Shown one piece after another: positions 1 through 6,782 of a stretch of DNA of 15,465 bases. Location of the stretch: assembly GCA_008081175.1 (NCBI GenBank), contig VMCW01000208.1, forward strand, positions 1 to 15,465, written 5' to 3'. How positions within the stretch are numbered: the first letter of the stretch is position 1; each line of letters begins with the position of its first letter. Source of the DNA: Flavobacteriaceae bacterium. GTDB taxonomy: Bacteria; Bacteroidota; Bacteroidia; Flavobacteriales; Flavobacteriaceae. The position numbers and the translations under genes were made by a program. The notes under the pieces are model-generated. The model did not search any database. It worked only from the letters and a program-made list of their open reading frames with translations, and was not told the DNA's origin.

Positions 1-775
1 CTAAAAAGCCTTTTTCTAATTGAAACTCACTGGTTTGAAAGCCTTCTGGTAGCTCTTTTCCTGTAGTATCTTTTACAACTCGGGGGCCTGCAAAAGCTAT
101 GAGTGCTTTGGGTTCAGCAATATTGATATCACCAAGCATAGCGTATGAAGCAGTTGTTCCTCCAGTAGTGGGATCGGTACATAGAGAAATATAGGGTAAT
201 TTTGCTTCTGCTAATTGTGCCAACTTAGCGGAGGTTTTCGCCATTTGCATCAATGAAGTAGCAGATTCCATCATTCGTGCTCCTCCAGACTTAGAAATGA
301 TTAGTAAAGGAAGTTGGTTTGCTATAGCATAGTCTGTTGCTCGTGCTATTTTTTCACCTACTACAGATCCCATAGAACCACCAATAAATCTAAAATCCAT
401 ACAAGCTATTACTAGTTTTCTTCCTTTGGATGGACCTACTGCTGTTCTTATTGCATCATAAAGACCTGTTTTTTTATGGGCATCTTTGAGTCTATCTATG
501 TATTTTTTTGAATCCTCAAACTTTAAAAAGTCCTTGGATTTTAGCTTTTCGTTGAGCTCTTCATATTGGTTGTTATCAAAAAGAATTTCGAAGTATTCTT
601 TGCTGCCAATGTGAACGTGATAATCGTCTTCAGGGCTGACGTAATTATTTTCGGCAAGCTCTTTGGTTTCAATGATTTTTCCAGTTGGGGTTTGGTACCA
701 CAAACCTCTAGGAGTGTCTTTTTTTTCCTCTGTTTTTGTTTGAATCCCCTTCTCACTCCGTTTAAACCAACTCAT
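1..775 (-). CDS. accD: Acetyl-CoA carboxylase carboxyltransferase subunit beta (partial, C-terminus cut)
   Basis: AccD forms, with AccA, the carboxyltransferase that moves CO2 from carboxybiotin to acetyl-CoA, giving malonyl-CoA for fatty acid synthesis in the cytoplasm. The ATG at 775-773 opens a frame running off the window start; 258 residues are present and, from the family's usual length in this group, about 25 are missing. The crotonase-fold core is clear: FIGGSMGSVVGEK at about 130-142, SKSGGARMMESATSLMQMAK at about 161-180, DPTTGGTTASYAMLGD at 201-216 and AFAGPRVV at 228-235. The N-terminus MSWFKRSEKG is typical of AccD. What is odd is the region that normally holds a four-cysteine zinc ribbon: residues 24-54 align with it but contain no cysteine, and the first cysteine is at about 125. 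The gene lies 36 bases after fbaA on the same strand. The identification is very secure. Confidence 0.96.
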   Translation of the reverse strand, partial: MSWFKRSEKGIQTKTEEKKDTPRGLWYQTPTGKIIETKELAENNYVSPEDDYHVHIGSKEYFEILFDNNQYEELNEKLKSKDFLKFEDSKKYIDRLKDAHKKTGLYDAIRTAVGPSKGRKLVIACMDFRFIGGSMGSVVGEKIARATDYAIANQLPLLIISKSGGARMMESATSLMQMAKTSAKLAQLAEAKLPYISLCTDPTTGGTTASYAMLGDINIAEPKALIAFAGPRVVKDTTGKELPEGFQTSEFQLEKGFL

Positions 776-789
776 ATGATCGTTTTAAT

Positions 790-797
790 CAAAGATA
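790..797 (-). promoter_or_regulatory. Possible -7 box for accD
   Basis: On the minus strand this reads TATCTTTG, a perfect match to the Bacteroidota -7 consensus TAnnTTTG, ending 14 bases before the accD ATG in the fbaA-accD gap. I see no TTG (-33) at the expected 17-23 base spacing, so this could be a weak internal promoter or chance in A+T-rich DNA. If it is active, the accD leader would be only a few bases long. Confidence 0.35.
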
Positions 798-811
798 AAA
801 ATAATAAGAAA

Positions 812-1879
812 CTAGAGTGTATTTACATTGTTAAGGTCTTCAAATGCTTTTTTTAGGCGTTTTTTGAAGGTATCTTCTCCTAGACGCAGCCATTTTCTAG
901 GGTCATAATGTTTTTTATTCGGCTGGTCTGCTCCTTCAGGATTACCAATTTGGTTTCTTAGATATTCTACTTGATCATTCATATAGTCCCTAATCCCTTC
1001 TGTAAAGGCAAATTGTAAGTCTGTATCTATGTTCATTTTGATTACTCCATATCCGATGGACTCTTCAATTTCTGCTTGAGTAGATCCAGAGCCACCGTGA
1101 AACACAAAATCAACAGTATTTTCTGGAAGATTGTGTTTTTGAGAGATGTACTCTTGAGAGTTTTTTAAGATTTTAGGTGTCAACTTTACATTGCCAGGCT
1201 TGTAAACTCCATGGACATTTCCAAAGGCAGCTGCTACCGTGAATTGAGAGCTCACTTTGCTCAATTCTTCAAAGGCATAGTTTACTTCTTCGGGTTGAGT
1301 GTAGAGTTTAGATGCATCTACATCGCTGTTGTCAACTCCGTCTTCCTCACCTCCAGTGATACCTAGTTCTATTTCTAGTGTCATATCCATTTTTGACATG
1401 CGTTCTAGATAGGTTTTGCAAAGACTGATGTTTTCTTCTAATGGTTCTTCAGATAGGTCAATCATGTGCGAGCTAAACAGAGACTTGCCGTGTTGTTTAT
1501 AATATGCTTCGCTTGCATCCAAAAGACCATCTATCCAGGGCAATAAATTCTTAGCACAGTGATCTGTATGTAAAATTACTGTAGCTCCATAGGCTTCGGC
1601 TAGTTCGTGAACGTGCTTAGCTCCAGCAATTGCACCAGCAATTGCAGCCTTTTGATTTTCATTAGAAAGTCCTTTTCCGGCGTTGAACTGCGCACCACCA
1701 TTAGAAAACTGGATGATTACTGGACTATTGAGTTCTGCTGCAGTTTCAAGTACTGCATTGATGCTATTGCTCCCTATAACGTTTACAGCGGGGAGAGCAA
1801 ATGCTTTTTCTTTTGCTAATTTAAATACTTCTTGAACTTGTTTGCCGGTAAGAACTCCGGCGGGTATAGAATGACTCAT
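812..1879 (-). CDS. fbaA: Class II (zinc) fructose-bisphosphate aldolase, FbaA type
   Basis: Cytoplasmic glycolytic/gluconeogenic enzyme that reversibly cleaves fructose 1,6-bisphosphate to dihydroxyacetone phosphate and glyceraldehyde 3-phosphate. With the ATG at 1879-1877 the protein is 355 residues, close to E. coli FbaA. The active-site landmarks are all present and shifted by three from E. coli numbering: LHTDHC with catalytic Asp106 and zinc ligand His107, the glutamate-rich ELGITGGEEDGVDN at about 172-185, zinc ligand His223 in NVHGVYKPGNV, zinc ligand His261 in HGGSGS, and the phosphate-binding MNIDTD at 282-287. A TTG codon lies directly before the ATG; the ATG is preferred because it gives the usual MSHSI-like start. 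It is the middle gene of the tamL-fbaA-accD run, 38 bases after tamL. A TATTTTTG sequence (1896-1903) sits just upstream. Confidence 0.97.
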   Translation of the reverse strand: MSHSIPAGVLTGKQVQEVFKLAKEKAFALPAVNVIGSNSINAVLETAAELNSPVIIQFSNGGAQFNAGKGLSNENQKAAIAGAIAGAKHVHELAEAYGATVILHTDHCAKNLLPWIDGLLDASEAYYKQHGKSLFSSHMIDLSEEPLEENISLCKTYLERMSKMDMTLEIELGITGGEEDGVDNSDVDASKLYTQPEEVNYAFEELSKVSSQFTVAAAFGNVHGVYKPGNVKLTPKILKNSQEYISQKHNLPENTVDFVFHGGSGSTQAEIEESIGYGVIKMNIDTDLQFAFTEGIRDYMNDQVEYLRNQIGNPEGADQPNKKHYDPRKWLRLGEDTFKKRLKKAFEDLNNVNTL

Positions 1880-1895
1880 CAATTTTGGTTTGGTG

Positions 1896-1903
1896 CAAAA
1901 ATA
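1896..1903 (-). promoter_or_regulatory. Possible -7 box for fbaA
   Basis: The minus strand reads TATTTTTG, matching TAnnTTTG, ending 16 bases before the fbaA ATG within the 38-base tamL-fbaA gap. A TTG at -33 is not evident at the consensus spacing. An internal promoter would make sense for a highly expressed glycolytic gene behind tamL, but the region is T-rich and chance matches are easy. Confidence 0.3.
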
Positions 1904-1917
1904 AAAACTTATTTGAT

Positions 1918-4467
1918 TTAAAAAGGATAATTAATTCCGATATTAAAAACAGCGTTTTTAAAATTGTATTCGGACCACCAGCGCTGGCCAATGTCCAAAG
2001 CGGGATTATAGGTTTTAAAACCCGTATCAAAACGAAAAACAAAAAAATCGAAGTCATAGCGCAAACCAAAACCAGATCCTACGGCAATTTCAGACAGGTC
2101 CTTTAAGCTGTCAAAACGCATTTTAGGATCCTCAACATCATCCCAAAGGTTCCACACATTACCTAAATCTACAAATAGCCCACCCTTCAGTGGCCCTGTT
2201 AAAGCAAATCGGTATTCAATATTGAATGCCAGTTTGAAGTTAGCTTCATTAAACTCATTGATATTACTGCTACTTCCAGGGCCTAGTTTATAGGCTTTCC
2301 ATGCTCTATTGTCATTGGCTCCACCAGAAAAATAGGAACGTGCAAAGGGGATATTAGTTGAATTGCCGAAGGGAAGTGCAACTCCTGTAAAAGCATGAAA
2401 AGCAATCACTCGTTCTCGTCCCAAAGACCAGTGTTTAATGTAGTCGATTTCTGTTTTTAGATATTGTGAAGGCTGAACACCACCCAAAATATTTTGACCT
2501 AAATCATTTTGCTTGGCATTTACACTACTTAAAAAGTAGTTAAACAAATTACCTACCCAGTCAATTTTCCATCTTAATTGATAAAATGTATTGTCGAAAA
2601 TACTTTCTTGACTGTTTAAATTTACACTAAAAGAGGAACCTAAAATCAGATTGTTTGCTGTAAGACGGTCGTAACGTTCCTTTACTGTATTAACCGTTCT
2701 AAATTCCTCATCCTCTACAGTTAGTACAGTTTCATTACCTAAAACAGCATTGATGAAATCAGTAGCACCCTCAGGAATGAGAAGGTTTCCAGATGAATCA
2801 ACACGGTCTGTTTGTAAATTGTATTGTTGTGCAATTTGATTTAGCCGATCATAGGAGTTTTTGTATACATTAAAGTAATTGGAGCGTTTTCTGTTGTTGA
2901 CAAACTCAAGATCGATCCACTTAAGCTGAATCTTTTTTTTGCTGTTGGGTTGCCAATCAAATTGATAGGTTCCTTTAAAAAATTGTTTGTCTAAACCAAT
3001 GTTTTCTTGCAGGCTAGTTCCTAAGATAACTTCTGTTTTTGGAGCTTTGTCTGAAGCTACCCAATCTTTATTTGAAAAGGGAATTAAAAGCCTTGGTACA
3101 CTTAGTTTTATGTCTGCTCCTAATTCGAATAGGTTAAAAAACTGATCTCCTGCTTGAGCAATATCTCGAGAGGCTCCAAGTGTATTTTTTAAATTTAACT
3201 CCAATAATTCTGAACCTCTAAAAACATTGCGTATGCCCAAACCTCCACCTAGTCCAATTCCAAAATCTTGAATATTGGAGTGGGAGAGATCAAGATCAAA
3301 GCCCAATGAAAAACGTTCTCTAGGGCTTAAATAAATTGCAGTATTTAATGCTTCTTTCTCTGGATCTAGAGTGTAGGTTATACTGGGGTATTTAAAGTTT
3401 TTGAGATTGGTAAAATAGCGATACGTAGCATTGCGGTCATCATCACTGTAAAAAGCACCTTCCTTAATCACAATTCCAGAAGTTATGGCTTTAGGGCGGT
3501 ATTTGAGTTTCCCTTTACTGTATATGGTTAACTTATTAAAACTTAGTGAATCTGTAAACTGTGAAAAGCTATTTTCAGAATTTAAATTATCGATAAAAAC
3601 ACGAACTGAATTAATTTTGAATTGGGTGTATGGTGTTTTAACAAGACTGTCATTTACTCGTTGCTGTAGGTCCTCTACTCTTACGGTGACTGGGATAGTC
3701 ATGTCTTTTCCAGTACTGTCTATAGCTGCTGTAAATTGAATGCTATTTTGCTGGAAATTGTAAACCCCATTATTGCGAAAAAGGAGAAACAAACGCTCAC
3801 GCTCCTCTTCAAACTTATTGATTTCAAAAGGAGTTCCCTTTTTTATACGTTGATTTTTGAGGGCTTCGTTGTATAAAACTTCTAACTGAGGAGATTCAAT
3901 TTTAGCGGTAATAGAATCTACCAAATATTTATTTTTTGGACTTATGAGATATTTTAATACTATTTTTTGAGCATCTATTTTTTGAATCTGTTCTTGAACT
4001 TGTACATCGTAAAAGCCTAGGTTTTTATAATACTGTGCGATTCTTCTTTTTGAATTTTCAACTTCTGTACTGTCTAAAATAGCAGGAGGTTCCCCCGTTT
4101 TTTTTAACCATTCATTGAATTTATTAGCATAGTTACTCAGGGCAGTGATCTGTTTTTTTGATATCCAACGCTCCAAGTGGGCCACTCGCTTTTCTTTTTT
4201 TTGAAGCCAGCGATTAAACTGTTCTCTTGGATCAGGGTGTGATGTTTCGTAAAGTAACTTTCCAAGTGGAATACCCAGCACCTTTTTATTTGTTGGAGTG
4301 GTGATAATGAAATTGACAGGATGGTTTTTCAGTGCATTATTTTCTTCGAAAATTTCAACCCGATCAACTAGTGGTCTTTTCTCTTTGAAAACCTTTGTGC
4401 CAGAACACCCCACCAAAATAAGGGTAGTCATTAGTATAATGATTAAATTTGTGAGGAGGCGATACAC
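1918..4467 (-). CDS. tamL: TamL: BamA/TamA-family outer-membrane assembly lipoprotein
   Basis: An 849-residue Omp85-superfamily protein. The N-terminus MYRLLTNLIIILMTTLILVGC is a signal peptide with a lipobox, Cys21 being the predicted lipidated residue; a lipid anchor on a TamA-like barrel is the mark of TamL in Bacteroidota. POTRA-like repeats follow, with recognisable cores near residues 139-157 (RRIAQYYKNLGFYDVQV), 219-240 and 345-362. The barrel fills roughly 380-849 and ends in phenylalanine, as outer-membrane barrels do. The L6-loop region YFSGGANDNRAW (about 712-723) keeps the conserved arginine (R721) as RAW rather than the VRGF type of BamA; GGLFVDLGNVW is at 762-772. The start is GTG at 4467; no upstream in-frame ATG exists, and the next ATG (residue 13) would cut the signal peptide. 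TamL is thought to work with a TamB-like periplasmic partner in envelope assembly; no tamB is in this window. It is divergent from the methyltransferase gene and heads the tamL-fbaA-accD run. Confidence 0.9.
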   Translation of the reverse strand: MYRLLTNLIIILMTTLILVGCSGTKVFKEKRPLVDRVEIFEENNALKNHPVNFIITTPTNKKVLGIPLGKLLYETSHPDPREQFNRWLQKKEKRVAHLERWISKKQITALSNYANKFNEWLKKTGEPPAILDSTEVENSKRRIAQYYKNLGFYDVQVQEQIQKIDAQKIVLKYLISPKNKYLVDSITAKIESPQLEVLYNEALKNQRIKKGTPFEINKFEEERERLFLLFRNNGVYNFQQNSIQFTAAIDSTGKDMTIPVTVRVEDLQQRVNDSLVKTPYTQFKINSVRVFIDNLNSENSFSQFTDSLSFNKLTIYSKGKLKYRPKAITSGIVIKEGAFYSDDDRNATYRYFTNLKNFKYPSITYTLDPEKEALNTAIYLSPRERFSLGFDLDLSHSNIQDFGIGLGGGLGIRNVFRGSELLELNLKNTLGASRDIAQAGDQFFNLFELGADIKLSVPRLLIPFSNKDWVASDKAPKTEVILGTSLQENIGLDKQFFKGTYQFDWQPNSKKKIQLKWIDLEFVNNRKRSNYFNVYKNSYDRLNQIAQQYNLQTDRVDSSGNLLIPEGATDFINAVLGNETVLTVEDEEFRTVNTVKERYDRLTANNLILGSSFSVNLNSQESIFDNTFYQLRWKIDWVGNLFNYFLSSVNAKQNDLGQNILGGVQPSQYLKTEIDYIKHWSLGRERVIAFHAFTGVALPFGNSTNIPFARSYFSGGANDNRAWKAYKLGPGSSSNINEFNEANFKLAFNIEYRFALTGPLKGGLFVDLGNVWNLWDDVEDPKMRFDSLKDLSEIAVGSGFGLRYDFDFFVFRFDTGFKTYNPALDIGQRWWSEYNFKNAVFNIGINYPF
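4444..4451 (+). promoter_or_regulatory. Possible -7 box for the TrmH-like gene, inside tamL signal-peptide codons
   Basis: TAAATTTG on the plus strand matches TAnnTTTG and lies 53 bases upstream of the ATG at 4505, within the first codons of tamL on the opposite strand. No TTG is seen 17-23 bases further upstream. The placement would give a leader of roughly 40-50 bases. The call is weak. Confidence 0.25.
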
Positions 4468-4486
4468 TTCATCTGGTTTAGAACCT

Positions 4487-4494
4487 CAAAAATA
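4487..4494 (-). promoter_or_regulatory. Possible -7 box for tamL
   Basis: On the minus strand this reads TATTTTTG, in the 37-base divergent gap, ending 19 bases before the tamL GTG. The nearest upstream TTG leaves a spacer of 25 bases, slightly longer than the 17-23 consensus. If both boxes in this region are used, the two divergent transcripts overlap at their 5' ends. Confidence 0.35.
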
Positions 4495-4504
4495 AGTCAT
4501 TTTT

Positions 4505-5224
4505 ATGGTCAGTAAGAATCAACGCAAACAAATCCTCCAACTCAAGCAAAAAAAATACAGATACAAATGGGGTCTTTTTGTTGCTGAAGGAGAAAAGGTT
4601 GTGGAGGAATTGCTCAAGGCAGGGTGGAAATACCACTTTTTATTCACCACAAAAGAGCCTTTTCATCCTGATGCGATTAAGATCAATTCTACAGAAATGA
4701 AACAAATAACTCATTTTAAAACCCCTAGTCCTGCTCTGGGAGTTTTCGAAATGGCCCAGCCCAAGCCTTTTCAAAATGCTGAGGTTACAATCGCTTTAGA
4801 TGGGATCACAGATCCGGGGAATTTGGGAACGCTCATTCGATTGTGTGACTGGTTTGGAATTGATGAGCTGGTTTGTAGTTCTACTACTGTAGATTGGTAC
4901 AATTCAAAAGTGGTACAGGCCACTATGGGATCCCTTACACGAGTAAACTGCCTTTATGAAGAAGATCTTGCGGGTTTTTTGAAAAGCTTAGGTAAAACGA
5001 TAATAGCAGCTGATGCTGAAGGAGCTTCTCTTTACAAAGCAACACATCCTACAGCAGCGTGCTACGTCTTTGGTAGCGAATCACATGGTCTTTCTGAAGA
5101 AATTAAAAAAGTTACCAATACAACTCTTGCAATACCTAACCAACGTGCTTTAGAAGGAGCAGAAAGTTTAAATGTAGCTTCCGCAACAGCTGTTTTTTTA
5201 AGCGAACTCTTCAGAGACTCTTGA
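4505..5224 (+). CDS. TrmH/SpoU-family 2'-O-ribose RNA methyltransferase
   Basis: A 239-residue SPOUT-class, S-adenosylmethionine-dependent RNA methyltransferase with a trefoil-knot fold. All three SpoU motifs are visible: motif 1 DGITDPGNLGTLIRLCDWFG at 99-118 (Asn106, Arg112), motif 2 GSESHGLS at 190-197 (Glu192), and motif 3 IPNQRALEGAESLNVASA at 210-227. The N-terminal about 90 residues, including FVAEGEKVVEELLKAG, resemble the small L30e-like substrate-binding domain of TsnR/RlmB relatives. The RNA target (a 23S rRNA or tRNA position) cannot be read from the sequence; it is distinct from the RlmB paralogue at 10925-11656. The gene is divergent from tamL and its TGA stop directly abuts the porT stop on the other strand. 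Family assignment is firm, substrate open. Confidence 0.93.
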   Translation: MVSKNQRKQILQLKQKKYRYKWGLFVAEGEKVVEELLKAGWKYHFLFTTKEPFHPDAIKINSTEMKQITHFKTPSPALGVFEMAQPKPFQNAEVTIALDGITDPGNLGTLIRLCDWFGIDELVCSSTTVDWYNSKVVQATMGSLTRVNCLYEEDLAGFLKSLGKTIIAADAEGASLYKATHPTAACYVFGSESHGLSEEIKKVTNTTLAIPNQRALEGAESLNVASATAVFLSELFRDS

Positions 5225-5968
5225 TCACTCAAAGGTAACGATTAAAGAAACCCCTCTGCTAAACATATTGTTTATATATCCGGTCCAGGGACTACCTTCG
5301 GCGGAGTCGTTTATTAGTTCATTTTCAAGTGAAAATATACCGCGAAGAGAAGGGGAAAATTTAAAGTAATACAAGTAAAATTCAAACCCCAATCCCAGTT
5401 CATAGTTGAATTGTTGTGAAACAGTACGAAAGACATTACTCGCATTGTCATCCGTATTTTTTTGATTACTTGATAGGTTAAAATCTGTAGAGATTCCACC
5501 TAAAATAAAGGGTCTGAAGTTGTTGATTCTTTTGGTATTGATTTTTAAGTACAAGGGTAGGTGTATGTAGGTAGATTTGACTTCTCTAAAGCGATCCGAC
5601 TCGCGCTCAAATTCTGGAAATTCAGGATAAACCAGTTCCCTTTGATTGTAATAAAGACCAGGTTCAAACCGAAGATTAAAAAAATCATTTATGCGCAAAT
5701 CACCAATCAAACCGACATTAAATCCCTTTTTCTGATTTACTGCAATGTCTTTATACATCAGTTCTTTATAATAAGAATCGATGTACTCGAATTTAAAGTC
5801 GTATTGGTTTGTGCCTAAAAAGTATCCGTAATGAACGGGTTTTTTATCAAAGTTGGGTAAATTGATTAAGCGTTCTCTAACTGTAGGGTACTGAGCTAGG
5901 AGTCCTTGAAAACCAAAACTAATAAGTAGGCAACAGAAAAGGTGATATGATTTAAGATTTCTTTGCAA
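5225..5968 (-). CDS. porT: PorT/SprT-family type IX secretion (gliding) membrane protein
   Basis: A 247-residue protein with an N-terminal signal peptide (hydrophobic stretch about 9-24, likely cleavage after LLA at 25) followed by a small beta-barrel-like body with alternating aromatic residues (for example FFNLRFEPGLYYNQRELVYP at 96-115, LGLGFEFYLYYFKFSPSLRG at 191-210). Length, composition and position beside ubiE fit PorT of Porphyromonas and SprT of Flavobacterium, needed for type IX secretion of gliding adhesins, proteases and hydrolases. The start is uncertain: TTG at 5968 overlaps the 3' end of ubiE by 17 bases, and the frame upstream reaches a stop (5989-5987) with no ATG or GTG, so TTG is the only start that keeps the signal peptide. 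Its stop abuts that of the methyltransferase gene. It could otherwise be a generic porin-like outer-membrane barrel; context favours PorT. Confidence 0.83.
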   Translation of the reverse strand: MQRNLKSYHLFCCLLISFGFQGLLAQYPTVRERLINLPNFDKKPVHYGYFLGTNQYDFKFEYIDSYYKELMYKDIAVNQKKGFNVGLIGDLRINDFFNLRFEPGLYYNQRELVYPEFPEFERESDRFREVKSTYIHLPLYLKINTKRINNFRPFILGGISTDFNLSSNQKNTDDNASNVFRTVSQQFNYELGLGFEFYLYYFKFSPSLRGIFSLENELINDSAEGSPWTGYINNMFSRGVSLIVTFE

Positions 5969-6683
5969 AATAAATGGAAGATACCCCTAAAGTTTGTGGA
6001 AAGTCTTCTACTTCTATAAACCCAATTTTTTCTAAAATATTGTTGAAGTCTTTTCCACAGGGGAAGGCAGCAGCAGAGTCTGATAAATACTGGTAAGCAG
6101 AACGGTCTTTTGAAAAAAGTTTTCCAATGAAAGGCATTATTTGTTGGGTGTAAAAAAGATATAAAGCCTTGAAAATCTTGTTTTTTGGAACCGCAGTTTC
6201 TAAAATCACCAAAGTTCCTTTAGGTTTAAGTACGCGAAGTATTTCTTCTAGTCCTTTTTCTAAGTGCTCAAAATTACGCACTCCAAAAGCAATAGTCACC
6301 ACATCAAAAGAAGCGGATTGATAAGGGAGGGCTTCAGAATCACCAAGCTGCATATCAATGCGGTTTTCTAGGCCCTTGGCTTTTACTTTCTGTTTTCCAA
6401 TTTCCAGCATCCCAGGAGAAAGGTCCAAACCAATGATTTTTTCTGTATCTAATTTTGCTAAAGCCAAAACCAAATCTCCAGTTCCAGTGGCAATGTCTAA
6501 AACCAGCTCATGTCGTTCTTTTTTCACAAGTTCGATAAGACGCTTTCTCCATAGGGTGTCTATTCCCAGAGTAATGATTCTATTTAGAAGATCATAGCTT
6601 TTGGAGATGCCATTAAACATATGGGTTACCTGAGTTTTTTTAGCTTCAGGGTTGTTTTGGTCTGGTTTTACAGCTTGTTTCAT
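5952..6683 (-). CDS. ubiE: Demethylmenaquinone methyltransferase UbiE/MenG
   Basis: A 243-residue S-adenosylmethionine-dependent C-methyltransferase that carries out the last step of menaquinone synthesis (demethylmenaquinone to menaquinone); in menaquinone-only Bacteroidota this is its main role. Family marks are present: MFNGISKSYDLLNRIITLGI at about 22-41, the AdoMet-binding motif I VLDIATGTGDLVL at 61-73 with the acidic GLDLSPGML at 85-93, AFGVRNFEHLEKGLEEILRV at 132-151, and RVLKPKGTLVILE at 150-162. The ATG at 6683 is preceded by a well-formed promoter (6692-6721). Its stop codon lies inside the start region of porT, so the two are probably translated from one message with coupling. No other menaquinone gene is in the window. 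Identification is secure. Confidence 0.97.
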   Translation of the reverse strand: MKQAVKPDQNNPEAKKTQVTHMFNGISKSYDLLNRIITLGIDTLWRKRLIELVKKERHELVLDIATGTGDLVLALAKLDTEKIIGLDLSPGMLEIGKQKVKAKGLENRIDMQLGDSEALPYQSASFDVVTIAFGVRNFEHLEKGLEEILRVLKPKGTLVILETAVPKNKIFKALYLFYTQQIMPFIGKLFSKDRSAYQYLSDSAAAFPCGKDFNNILEKIGFIEVEDFPQTLGVSSIYFAKKS

Positions 6684-6691
6684 AGCGGCAG

Positions 6692-6721
6692 CAAAGATAC
6701 TAATTTGATAAGCATGTTCAA
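6692..6721 (-). promoter_or_regulatory. Bacteroidota-type promoter for ubiE-porT
   Basis: Reading the minus strand, TTG (6721-6719) is followed after exactly 19 bases by TATCTTTG (6699-6692), a full match to the Flavobacterium consensus TTG-N17-23-TAnnTTTG. The -7 box ends 8 bases before the ubiE ATG, so the transcript would have a leader of only a few bases or none. This is the best promoter match in the window. Confidence 0.65.
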
Positions 6722-6752
6722 GTTGTTTTTAGAGAACGAGTGTGAATATTCG

Positions 6753-6760
6753 TATATTTG
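6753..6760 (+). promoter_or_regulatory. -7 box for trkA-trkH
   Basis: TATATTTG matches TAnnTTTG and ends 22 bases before the trkA ATG. The nearest upstream TTG (6723-6725) is 27 bases away, outside the usual spacing, so the -33 element is weak or absent. It shares the 99-base divergent gap with the ubiE promoter. Confidence 0.5.
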
Positions 6761-6782
6761 ACCCGTATTTCGATTTCGATAT

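Noticed and set aside
1880..1882. TTG as the fbaA start
   Set aside because: It directly precedes an ATG that matches the normal FbaA N-terminus.
1821..2106. Short open frames on both strands around the fbaA-tamL junction
   Set aside because: They overlap the 3' end of tamL and the start of fbaA out of frame and show no recognisable motif.
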